From contig SKKJ01000149.1 of the NCBI GenBank assembly GCA_007121575.1, positions 1 to 12,826 of the forward strand: 12,826 bases of DNA, read 5' to 3'. A program made the position numbers and the translations under genes. This document shows, one piece after another, positions 1 through 5,731 of the stretch (position 1 is the stretch's first letter; each line of letters begins with the position of its first letter). The notes beneath the pieces are model-generated. The model was not told the DNA's origin. It saw only the letters and a list, made by a program, of their open reading frames with translations, and did not search any database. This DNA is from Natronomonas sp. (GTDB lineage: Archaea > Halobacteriota > Halobacteria > Halobacteriales > Haloarculaceae).

Positions 1-1
1 A

Positions 2-1021
2 CCGGCGCTCCCCGACGTCACGGACAGAGTCGCCGCCGAGTTGAAACCGCCCGAGCCGAGACCTGAATCAGCGTGGGGTCGGATCGACGAACGCGACCTC
101 ACCCAGCCGTATATCCAACACGCACTGCGGTTCGTCGATACCGATCTCGATGGACTTACGGTCGCATACGACGCCATGCACGGCAGCGGTCGGGGCGTGA
201 CGAGCGAACTGCTCACCCGCGCTGGAGCGACAGTCACGACAACGCGCGACGAACTCGATCCAACGTTCGGTGGAACGCCTCCGGAACCCAGCGCAGAACA
301 CCTCACAGAGCTCGCTCGAACGGTCGAACGCGACGACGTGTCGCTCGGGATCGCGAACGACGGGGACGCCGACCGGATCGCCGTCGTCACCCCCGAGCGC
401 GGCGTCGTCGATCCGAACTGGCTGTTCGCGGCGTTGTATGAGTATCTCTTGGAAACGCAGGCCGGTGACGCGGTCCGAACCGTTTCGACGACGTTTCTCA
501 TCGATCGGATCGCCGACGCACACGGACACACGGTTCATGAGACACCGGTCGGGTTCAAATGGGTCGCGAAAGCGATGGCCGATCACAGTTGTATTATCGG
601 CGGTGAAGAGTCCGGCGGATTCGGGCTTCGCGAACACCTGCGAAACAAAGACGGGGTGCTTCTCGCGCTTTTGATCGCCGACTTACACAACGAAGAGTCG
701 CTCGACGATCGTCTCGACAGGATTCGAGAGGAACACGGCGACATCGTACAGGATCGTCGAAGTATCGAGTGTCCCGACGACCGCAAACGAGCCGTTCTCG
801 ATGAACTCGAAGACAGCCTTCCAGAGACGGTCGCTGGAACAGAGATCGAGCGAATCGGGCAAACAGACGGGTTCAAACTGCTGCTCGCGGACGGATCGTG
901 GCTGCTCGTTCGGCCGAGCGGAACGGAGCCGAAACTTCGGATCTACGCCGAAGCTGGATCGCGAGCGCGGATCGACGAGCTGCTCAATGCCGGTGAATCA
1001 CTGCTCGAGCCGTTGTTGTGA
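2..1021 (+). CDS. phosphohexomutase (phosphoglucomutase/phosphomannomutase family), C-terminal part, cut at left edge
   Basis: The reading frame is open from base 2, so the true start and the catalytic phosphoserine domain lie outside the window; 339 residues remain. Three family signatures are visible: the metal-binding loop NDGDADR (356-376), the sugar-binding loop GEESGGFG (602-625) and the phosphate-binding loop RPSGTEPK (911-934) of the C-terminal domain. YDAMHGSGRG and VGFKWVAKAM are further conserved blocks. Enzymes of this alpha-D-phosphohexomutase superfamily move phosphate between C1 and C6 (or C1 and C2-amino C6 forms) of hexose phosphates in the cytoplasm and feed glycan and nucleotide-sugar synthesis. 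The substrate (glucose, mannose or glucosamine phosphate) cannot be decided from this part. The next gene is convergent. Confidence 0.93.
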   Translation, partial: PALPDVTDRVAAELKPPEPRPESAWGRIDERDLTQPYIQHALRFVDTDLDGLTVAYDAMHGSGRGVTSELLTRAGATVTTTRDELDPTFGGTPPEPSAEHLTELARTVERDDVSLGIANDGDADRIAVVTPERGVVDPNWLFAALYEYLLETQAGDAVRTVSTTFLIDRIADAHGHTVHETPVGFKWVAKAMADHSCIIGGEESGGFGLREHLRNKDGVLLALLIADLHNEESLDDRLDRIREEHGDIVQDRRSIECPDDRKRAVLDELEDSLPETVAGTEIERIGQTDGFKLLLADGSWLLVRPSGTEPKLRIYAEAGSRARIDELLNAGESLLEPLL

Positions 1022-1188
1022 GTATCAAACCACGCTCTACAGTATTTAAAAGAAGAGTAACGTGTGTTTAAGAAGAGACATAATGAGTACCTGTGCCAGT
1101 GTATATCGTACTTAAATTCCGTACGTAAATACTGATATACGTATGGGTGGTCCCTCTCGATGAACCGTGAATCGAACGATCCGACCCC
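1022..1188. other. intergenic region between convergent genes with TATA-like and inverted repeats
   Basis: This gap lies between two convergent stop codons, so no promoter is expected. It is nonetheless AT-rich, with two similar TATA-like blocks (tttaaaagaagag at 1044-1056 and gtttaagaagag at 1067-1078). It also holds nested inverted repeats: gtatatc (1101-1107) pairs with gatatac (1134-1140), and inside them cgtac (1107-1111) pairs with gtacg (1121-1125). No convincing protein gene lies here; the ATGs at 1083 and 1143 open only 10 and 6 codons. It could hold a small RNA promoter, a bidirectional terminator or a remnant of older sequence. Confidence 0.4.
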
Positions 1189-1473
1189 TTAAATAGCATC
1201 GTCCGGATCGTGACGGGCTTTCATCCGCTGTGCTTCGGTTGCAAACCGAGTTCGCGTTTCGGCGTCGACAACGGTTCCGAGATCGGTCGGATCGGCTTCG
1301 ACGGCCGCGGTCGTCTCGCGGGAGTCGGTGAACGAGGTAAGCGCCCGCTCTTTTCTGAAATACCGTGTGCCGTCCAGCGTTGCGTAGGTGAGGATAATGA
1401 GGTTCTGTTCGTCGTCGGAGTACGTGCGTTCGACCAGCCACACTCGAACGGCCTCCGTTGACGTGTCACCCAT
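1189..1473 (-). CDS. small conserved haloarchaeal protein of unknown function
   Basis: This 94-residue cytoplasmic protein starts MGDTSTEAVRVWLVERTYSD and ends KARHDPDDAI. It has no signal peptide or membrane segment. The block RVWLVERTYSDDEQNLI, followed by LTYATLDGTRYFRKERAL, is one I recognise as strongly conserved in haloarchaeal proteins of this length, but I know no function and cannot give a DUF number with certainty. The frame stays open upstream to 1743, but the start at 1473 fits the conserved block and avoids overlapping the divergent gene at 1592. A weak TATA-like sequence lies about 40 bases upstream. It is convergent with the phosphohexomutase gene. The fold looks like a mixed alpha/beta domain, which is inference only. 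Confidence 0.8.
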   Translation of the reverse strand: MGDTSTEAVRVWLVERTYSDDEQNLIILTYATLDGTRYFRKERALTSFTDSRETTAAVEADPTDLGTVVDAETRTRFATEAQRMKARHDPDDAI

Positions 1474-1508
1474 ACCAAAGCTTCGGGACGCAACGATTTC
1501 AGCCCGCT

Positions 1509-1518
1509 GGTTAAACCC
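1509..1518 (-). promoter_or_regulatory. possible TATA box for the small conserved gene
   Basis: On the minus strand this reads gggtttaacc, about 40 bases before the ATG at 1473. Spacing would give a leader of roughly 12-15 bases, which is less usual here than leaderless starts, so this is weak. Confidence 0.3.
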
Positions 1519-1561
1519 GCTGTGAACGGTCGCGCGGTCGCCGAAAGCGCTGAACGGGCGG

Positions 1562-1569
1562 CTTATAAA
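1562..1569 (+). promoter_or_regulatory. TATA box of the YkgJ-type gene
   Basis: The sequence cttataaa is centred about 26 bases before the ATG at 1592. This places transcription start at or next to the start codon, a leaderless mRNA, and supports that start. Confidence 0.6.
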
Positions 1570-1591
1570 CGAGGAAACGAACCGGTACCGT

Positions 1592-2290
1592 ATGGAAAGC
1601 CTCGAAGCCGAACTCTCGCGTGCGCGTGAGCTATCCGTCGAATCGCTCGCAGATTCGATCGAGTCGATCGGTTTCGAGTGTACCCGCTGCGGTGCCTGCT
1701 GTACGGCTGAAACGACCGAAGGAGGCGAGACGGACCCGCACACGGCAACGCTATTTCCGGACGAAGCACGAGAGCTCCAATTGGCCGCCGCCGATGAACC
1801 CGGAGGGAAGCGACCGTGGCGCGACGTCGCCCGTCCGATGCCGTACGGACTCGAAGACGGCGACGGCGAACCGGCGGGTGAGACCTTCGAGTGGGCGATC
1901 CAAACGGGTTCGTGCGGCGATTGTGCGTTTTATACCGAAACCGACGGCGTCGGCTCGTGTACCGTCCACGCGGATCGCCCGCTCGTCTGTCAGACGTATC
2001 CGTTTAGCGTCGCCCTGGGTGGAACGAGCCAGCCGATGGGCGAGGCGGTCGATGCGGAAGGGATCGTCCGGGCCCACGAGTGTGAGGGACTCGGACGTGA
2101 GATCGATCGAAACGAGGCCGAATCGCTCGCGAATGCGCTCAAAGCACGAGCGATCCGCGAGCTCGAAGAGGCGATAGGTGTACGCGATCGCTACGAACCG
2201 AAATCGGATGCAGAGGGTGTGGTCGTCCACGACTCCGAGGGCGCGAAGCGACCCGACGGGACGGTATACGACGGGACATCGCCTCGATAG
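1592..2290 (+). CDS. YkgJ-family cysteine-cluster protein
   Basis: This 232-residue soluble protein carries the CxxCxxC-type signature of the YkgJ (zinc or iron-chelating, UPF0153) family. FECTRCGACC near residues 28-37 gives Cys30, 33, 36 and 37; CGDC gives Cys108 and 111; CTVHADRPLVCQTYPF gives Cys123 and Cys133. Cys164 is a ninth. The block RPLVCQTYPF is the family's most recognisable element. Members are thought to bind a metal or an Fe-S cluster, but no reaction is established. Residues 201-232 are a polar tail without motifs. It is divergent from the small conserved gene, has its own TATA box, and ends 58 bases before the TRAM gene, which seems to have its own promoter. Confidence 0.85.
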   Translation: MESLEAELSRARELSVESLADSIESIGFECTRCGACCTAETTEGGETDPHTATLFPDEARELQLAAADEPGGKRPWRDVARPMPYGLEDGDGEPAGETFEWAIQTGSCGDCAFYTETDGVGSCTVHADRPLVCQTYPFSVALGGTSQPMGEAVDAEGIVRAHECEGLGREIDRNEAESLANALKARAIRELEEAIGVRDRYEPKSDAEGVVVHDSEGAKRPDGTVYDGTSPR

Positions 2291-2310
2291 CGGCCTCAAT
2301 AGGCGATAGC

Positions 2311-2318
2311 TTCTATAC
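2311..2318 (+). promoter_or_regulatory. TATA box of the TRAM gene
   Basis: The sequence ttctatac is centred about 33 bases before the ATG at 2349, consistent with a nearly leaderless transcript. A GTG start at 2319 would sit directly on this element, so it argues for the ATG at 2349. Confidence 0.45.
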
Positions 2319-2348
2319 GTGTCCGCCTCATGTCAGAACTGTAGCTCT

Positions 2349-2741
2349 ATGGAAATCTCTGAGAAACTCCTGTGTCTGTTCAGTGCTGAAATCGAGGAAG
2401 CCGATGATCGCTACGTCGTCGAGATACCGCGCCGCGAGATAGACACCGGCTCGATCGAACCGAACGAGACGTATCGAGTCGCGCTCATCAATGGAGAGAA
2501 CGGAACGGTAGAAACGGAAGCGAACGCCGCGGATATTCCGTCCGACGAACCGCAACCGCCGGTCGAAGAGGGCGAGATTCGGTACGTCGAAATCGAAGAC
2601 CTCGGAAAGCAAGGAGACGGAATCGCCCGCGTCGAACGCGGATACGTGATCATCGTCCCCGGTGCGGAAGTCGGCGAACGCGTCAAAGTCGAAGTCGCAG
2701 AGGTCAAATCCAACTTCGCGGTCGGTGAGATTATCGAATAG
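2349..2741 (+). CDS. stand-alone TRAM-domain RNA-binding protein
   Basis: The 130-residue product starts MEISEKLLCLF, the usual beginning of haloarchaeal TRAM proteins. The N-terminal part (1-60) is acidic with YVVEIPRREI and YRVALI strands. The C-terminal part (about 73-129) is a TRAM domain: YVEIEDLGKQGDGIARVERG, then VIIVPGAEVGERVKVEV and FAVGEII. TRAM is a beta-barrel RNA-binding fold first described in TRM2 and MiaB enzymes; single-domain archaeal forms act as RNA chaperones. No enzymatic domain is attached here. An upstream GTG at 2319 would add ten residues with a CxxC (CQNC), but the TATA-like element over it argues against that start. Confidence 0.88.
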   Translation: MEISEKLLCLFSAEIEEADDRYVVEIPRREIDTGSIEPNETYRVALINGENGTVETEANAADIPSDEPQPPVEEGEIRYVEIEDLGKQGDGIARVERGYVIIVPGAEVGERVKVEVAEVKSNFAVGEIIE

Positions 2742-2821
2742 TTACACGCACACAGATTCCGACTCGATGCCTTCCGAGGATGAGAAACATATATTTGAAT
2801 GTATCGACAGTTCATTCGATA

Positions 2822-2884
2822 ATGCAGTCGATAGAGAGAGCCGCGTTCGGAGATCCACCGATAATTCGGGTTAATCGTGCTTGA
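2822..2884 (+). CDS. possible leaderless 20-residue mini-protein
   Basis: The frame starts ATG at 2822 and would encode MQSIERAAFGDPPIIRVNRA. Its only support is position: a TATA-like element (2789-2797) about 30 bases upstream, the spacing that leaderless genes use elsewhere in this window. Codon use includes ata and aga, unlike the neighbours. It could equally be the 5' part of a non-coding transcript or chance. Confidence 0.15.
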   Translation: MQSIERAAFGDPPIIRVNRA

Positions 2885-2905
2885 ATGAGAGAGATCCGGG
2901 ACGAG

Positions 2906-2924
2906 TATTTATATGTTATATATG
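2906..2924 (+). promoter_or_regulatory. tandem TATA boxes of the exported coiled-coil protein
   Basis: Two overlapping strong TATA elements, tatttata (2906-2913) and tatatatgg (2917-2924), precede the ATG at 2950. The first would give a leader of about 13 bases, with agga at 2942-2945 as a weak ribosome-binding site; the second gives a nearly leaderless mRNA. Confidence 0.6.
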
Positions 2925-2949
2925 GATACCACGACGATAGCAGGACGTA

Positions 2950-3780
2950 ATGAAGCGGACTAGCCTACTGGTCGCCTTGCTCGTTGTCATCGGGATGCTC
3001 GTCGTTCCGGCGACTGTCGTCCTCGCACAGGATTCAGCCGCCGAGACGGAAGCCGACGACACCGACGTGTCGCCCGGGGAGCAGCTCTCGGGCGTCGTCG
3101 GTGTCCAAAGCGCGGCGTTCGACGGTGAAATCGAACGGAACGCGTTCACGATCGCGTTAGATCGAGCGGACGATAACGCGACTAAAGCCGGCCACATCGC
3201 AGCGAAGCTTACCCAAACGGAAGAACGACTGGCCGAATTAAACGAACGGAAAGCAACGCTCGAGACACAGCGTGAGAGCGGTGAGATAACCGAAGGACAA
3301 TACCGTGCGCGAATGGCGAAAATCGCGACCGAAGTCGAAACAGTCAACCAACAGCTCAACCAGAGCAACGCGACCGCCGCAGAGCTTCCCGCTGAAACGC
3401 TCGAAGCGAACGGCGTGAACACCACCAAGATCCAAACCCTGATGCATAACGCCAGCGAGTTGAGTGGGCCGGAAGTCTCCGAGATAGCCAGAAGTATTGC
3501 GGGAGACCGTAGCGGACTCGTCGACCGTGGCCCACCGGGAGATCATGGCGCGAGCGGTGAGCAACACGGAGACCGCGGTTCGAGTGAGGATCGGTCTGGA
3601 GATCGTGGACCGTCGAATAACGACGCCGAACAGCGAGACGACAGCAGTACTGCCGATAGCGATGAGGGAGAACAAGCGGACACTGATGACGACGAGCGAA
3701 ACGATGCTGACTCAGAAGAGGAAACACAGAGCGAAAACGATGAGACCAACGATGAAGACGGTACAAACACAGCCGATTAA
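2950..3780 (+). CDS. exported coiled-coil protein with acidic disordered tail (DUF7096-like)
   Basis: This 276-residue protein has a clear Sec signal peptide (MKRTSLL, then a hydrophobic core to about residue 26, cleavage near VLAQ). The mature N-terminal part (45-180) holds GVVGVQSAAFDGEIERNAF, a charged helical segment about 84-142 predicted to form a coiled coil, and SGPEVSEIARSIAG. From memory this matches the haloarchaeal DUF7096 group. Five N-x-S/T sequons (Asn76, 137, 140, 157, 167) suggest N-glycosylation outside the cell. Residues 185-222 contain a degenerate GDRG-type repeat, and 223-276 are almost wholly acidic and polar. There is no C-terminal membrane anchor. It is convergent with the membrane-bound regulator. 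The function is unknown; a surface role is inferred. Confidence 0.85.
   Translation: MKRTSLLVALLVVIGMLVVPATVVLAQDSAAETEADDTDVSPGEQLSGVVGVQSAAFDGEIERNAFTIALDRADDNATKAGHIAAKLTQTEERLAELNERKATLETQRESGEITEGQYRARMAKIATEVETVNQQLNQSNATAAELPAETLEANGVNTTKIQTLMHNASELSGPEVSEIARSIAGDRSGLVDRGPPGDHGASGEQHGDRGSSEDRSGDRGPSNNDAEQRDDSSTADSDEGEQADTDDDERNDADSEEETQSENDETNDEDGTNTAD
3503..3618 (+). repeat. degenerate GDRG-type repeat inside the exported protein
   Basis: The DNA repeats variants of gagaccg/gagatcgtgg at 3503, 3539, 3569 and 3599. The protein repeats GDRSG, GDHGAS, GDRGSS and GDRGPS with EQ or ED spacers. It encodes a low-complexity, glycine- and charge-rich linker before the acidic tail and probably grew by slippage. 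Confidence 0.6.
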
Positions 3781-3881
3781 GCGGTAAGTATCGTCGAAGT
3801 CACAACGAAGCGAAGTTCGCAACGAGATACCAGTAGACGCCATTTTCACACGTTAGCTACACGCGAGGTCGAACACAGCGA
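3781..3881. other. short convergent intergenic region, nothing recognised
   Basis: The 101 bases between two convergent stop codons show no clear T-tract, long hairpin or promoter. Terminators for both genes are expected here but I cannot point to one. Confidence 0.4.
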
Positions 3882-4952
3882 TCACTCGGAATCGGAGTCC
3901 GAATCGCCCGCTGGCAGCGAAAGAACGTTCTCACGACCAAGTCGGAAACCGTCTAGGTCGCCGTTTTCTCTGAGCTTTTTGGTAACTTGACTGGTTTTCG
4001 CATCGGTCCAACCGAGCTCTTCGGCGACCGCCTTCTGCTTCATCCGGCCGCCCTCCCTTTCTATGAGCCGGAGAACCTTCTCTTCGTTACTTAACAGTTC
4101 GGCGTCCGATAGATTCGCGTCATCCGCGTTTGTCTCGGTGTGCTCGTGCCCCCCTTGCGCTTGTTCGGCGGCGTCTCCCCCCTCATCACGACGGCGTAAC
4201 ACGACAAATGCAGCGGCGACAGTACCGGCGAAAAGGAGCGCGATCAGCGCCGCAATCGCCACCATCGAAGAGGAAAGACCGTCGGTCGGATCGGTTCCTG
4301 TATCGGTATCACCCGGCGATGTAGTATCCGACGGCCCGAGTTCGAGCCGTGGCTCCCCGCTCGCGAAGTTGAGGGGTCCGGTATAAACCACTGACTCGCT
4401 TCGTGTCTGGGTGGGTTCCGGCGACGCATCGAGAAGTCCGTATCCCTCCGACCACGAGATCAAAAGAGCGGTTTCCTCGTCGAGAAAGAGTCCATCGATG
4501 GCGTCGCCGACGAACAGCCGATCACCGTCGACAGCCGCGAAATTCGACCACCGGAACTGGTAGGTCAACACGCCATACTCACGCGGGAGCGCTCGCTTTT
4601 CGGCCGAAACCGTCATGTCGGTGATCTCCATTTCCCGGCCGGTCGCGTTCTCGGCGCTCGAAGCGGTGGTATTCATCCGATCTTGAAACTGCGCTACATA
4701 CGGCTCGGGATCCGCCTCGACATCGCTTTGGAGCTCTTCGAACGCCTGTTCTTCCTCGTCCGTCTCAAGCCGCGTTCGGTATTCGATCGTCCAGATCGCA
4801 TCACCGTCGTCCGCGATCGTTATCGACATGAGGATGTCGTCAGGATCGATATCTTGCTGGGCGAACGCGGACTCCGAAGGCGCACCCGAAACGGCCCCAG
4901 CGCCAAGCAAAAGCGCGCACGCGAACACCGCGATGAGAAGACTCCGATTCAC
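3882..4952 (-). CDS. membrane-spanning one-component regulator: exported sensor domain and cytoplasmic winged helix
   Basis: With a GTG start at 4952 the product has 356 residues. Residues 1-31 are a Sec signal peptide (NRSLLIAVFACALLLGAGAV, cleavage near AFAQQ). Residues 32-206 form an exported domain with sequons near NTTASSAENATG and the block LTYQFRWSNFAAVDGDRLFVGD. A Thr/Asp-rich linker follows, then one transmembrane helix (about 229-252) ending in RRRDE on the cytoplasmic side. Residues 286-347 are a winged helix: LLSNEEKVLRLIE, MKQKAVAEELGW, and TDAKTSQVTKKLRENGDLDG as the recognition part. This matches the haloarchaeal DUF7345/DUF7343 arrangement from memory. I infer that an outside signal is passed to DNA binding. 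The GTG is chosen over a TTG at 5009 because a TATA box lies exactly at leaderless spacing. Confidence 0.87.
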   Translation of the reverse strand: MNRSLLIAVFACALLLGAGAVSGAPSESAFAQQDIDPDDILMSITIADDGDAIWTIEYRTRLETDEEEQAFEELQSDVEADPEPYVAQFQDRMNTTASSAENATGREMEITDMTVSAEKRALPREYGVLTYQFRWSNFAAVDGDRLFVGDAIDGLFLDEETALLISWSEGYGLLDASPEPTQTRSESVVYTGPLNFASGEPRLELGPSDTTSPGDTDTGTDPTDGLSSSMVAIAALIALLFAGTVAAAFVVLRRRDEGGDAAEQAQGGHEHTETNADDANLSDAELLSNEEKVLRLIEREGGRMKQKAVAEELGWTDAKTSQVTKKLRENGDLDGFRLGRENVLSLPAGDSDSDSE

Positions 4953-4972
4953 GGCTGTGGAAACGGGGTGGT

Positions 4973-4982
4973 CATATAAATT
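4973..4982 (-). promoter_or_regulatory. TATA box of the membrane-bound regulator
   Basis: On the minus strand it reads aatttatatg, centred about 26 bases before the GTG at 4952. This fixes the GTG as a leaderless start. Confidence 0.65.
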
Positions 4983-5025
4983 GATTGTTGCCGAGAAGAG
5001 ACGACACAATTCGGTCGGTGATCCG

Positions 5026-5043
5026 AATTAAGCCGGCTTAATT
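5026..5043. promoter_or_regulatory. perfect 18-base palindrome, candidate operator
   Basis: aattaagccggcttaatt is its own reverse complement. It lies between the divergent regulator gene (start 4952, TATA at 4973-4982) and the small exported protein gene (start 5127). The half-site gcttaat (5036-5042) recurs at 5057-5063, exactly 21 bases on, or two helical turns. This suggests side-by-side dimer binding. The likeliest binder is the regulator encoded next to it, but that is inference. Confidence 0.55.
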
Positions 5044-5116
5044 GGGCCAGAAAAGCGCTTAATCAGAAAAATACGCGTTCATGATTTACCCTCGTTAAGT
5101 GGGGCTCGACGCAAGG

Positions 5117-5121
5117 GGTGA
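5117..5121 (+). promoter_or_regulatory. Shine-Dalgarno-like site before the small exported protein
   Basis: ggtga (within aaggggtga) pairs with the CACCU region of the 16S 3' end and stands five bases before the ATG at 5127. This argues for the ATG over the GTG at 5118, which lies inside the site. A weak TATA-like gattta at 5083-5088 would give a short leader containing it. Confidence 0.45.
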
Positions 5122-5126
5122 ACGCA

Positions 5127-5555
5127 ATGAGAGCGAAACAACTCCTGACGATCGCGGTCGTATCGACACTCCTGATCGGTGGGGTCGCGGCGCTCGGTGC
5201 CGCCAGCCCAGCAACGCAAGCAAGTGATAACGCCACGGACGCGTACGATGACAGACCGGAGGCAGCCGATGGCGCACCAACGAACACCGATAGAGCAGCA
5301 GATGAGCGCGCTGGAAACGCAGATAGTGTCGGACCGAACGATGGGCTTCCCGAGCAGGTTCCCGACCACGTGAGTGAGATTCACGATCGGATCGACGCGT
5401 TCTTGAACGGTACCATCGCCAACCTCGGCGAGTCGCTGTCCGAACTCCTCGGTGGCGGTGAACCCGCTGACGACGCGGCAGAGAACGGGGCCGAGGAGCC
5501 AGATAGCGACGATGTGAACATTGACGACGGCGACGACACCGACACGGACGCATAA
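5127..5555 (+). CDS. small exported acidic protein of unknown function
   Basis: From the ATG at 5127 the product has 142 residues. MRAKQLL plus a hydrophobic stretch to about residue 27 is a Sec signal peptide. Residues 30-70 are polar and low in complexity. Residues 70-108 look like the conserved core: GPNDGLPEQVPDHVSEIHDR, then FLNGTIANLGESLSELLGGG, which would form amphipathic helices. Residues 112-142 are an acidic tail. Sequons at Asn35 and Asn94 suggest glycosylation. It is divergent from the membrane-bound regulator across the 18-base palindrome, so control by that protein is likely but unproven. No membrane anchor or catalytic motif is visible. Similar short exported proteins occur in other haloarchaea, but I know no function. 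Confidence 0.8.
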   Translation: MRAKQLLTIAVVSTLLIGGVAALGAASPATQASDNATDAYDDRPEAADGAPTNTDRAADERAGNADSVGPNDGLPEQVPDHVSEIHDRIDAFLNGTIANLGESLSELLGGGEPADDAAENGAEEPDSDDVNIDDGDDTDTDA

Positions 5556-5561
5556 GCGCTG

Positions 5562-5584
5562 GTTTCGAAACGCGGGTGCGTTTC
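5562..5584 (+). terminator. stem-loop after the small exported protein gene, possible terminator
   Basis: gaaacgc (5567-5573) and gcgtttc (5578-5584) form a perfect 7-base-pair stem with a gggt loop, 11 bases after the stop codon. An alternative palindrome gtttcgaaac (5562-5571) overlaps it. No T-tract follows directly, so termination is not assured; it may only stabilise the mRNA end. Confidence 0.3.
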
Positions 5585-5699
5585 ACACCCCGAACGCCTC
5601 GTTTCCGTCTCGTACCAACCGCCTCGATTTTTGCACACCGAGACGATACAAAATTCGAAAAACCGCATGACTGCACCGTGTTGGCCGACTGTACCAAAT

Positions 5700-5710
5700 C
5701 GGTTTTTGTA
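5700..5710 (+). promoter_or_regulatory. TATA-like box of the DUF7123-type gene
   Basis: cggtttttgta is centred about 26 bases before the ATG at 5732, fitting a leaderless transcript and supporting this start over the longer open frame from 5576. Confidence 0.4.
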
Positions 5711-5731
5711 GTAGAACTCCATCCGAAGCAT

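Larger units (their letters stand above)
2742..2949. other. intergenic region with a tandem TATA promoter and a possible mini-gene
   Basis: This AT-rich gap carries the promoter of the gene at 2950 and an earlier TATA-like element, catatattt, at 2789-2797. The latter lies about 30 bases before an ATG at 2822 that opens a 20-codon frame. A second small frame (2768-2874, 35 codons) overlaps it in another phase. Rare codons (ata, aga) make both doubtful as genes. Confidence 0.35.

Noticed and set aside
68..637. 189-codon minus-strand open frame inside the phosphohexomutase gene
   Set aside because: It covers the metal-binding and sugar-binding loops of a real enzyme on the other strand and shows no motifs.
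1101..1140. Nested inverted repeats as a CRISPR or transposon end
   Set aside because: There is only one unit, no repeated spacer pattern, no transposase gene and no matching second copy in the window.
2319..2348. GTG at 2319 adding a CxxC segment to the TRAM protein
   Set aside because: The GTG coincides with the TATA-like element, so it would not be transcribed; family members start at MEIS.
4953..5009. TTG at 5009 as start of the membrane-bound regulator
   Set aside because: It would put the TATA box inside the coding sequence and place polar residues before the signal peptide; the GTG at 4952 fits leaderless spacing.
5118..5126. GTG at 5118 as start of the small exported protein
   Set aside because: It falls within the Shine-Dalgarno-like ggtga at 5117-5121, which fits the ATG at 5127 instead.
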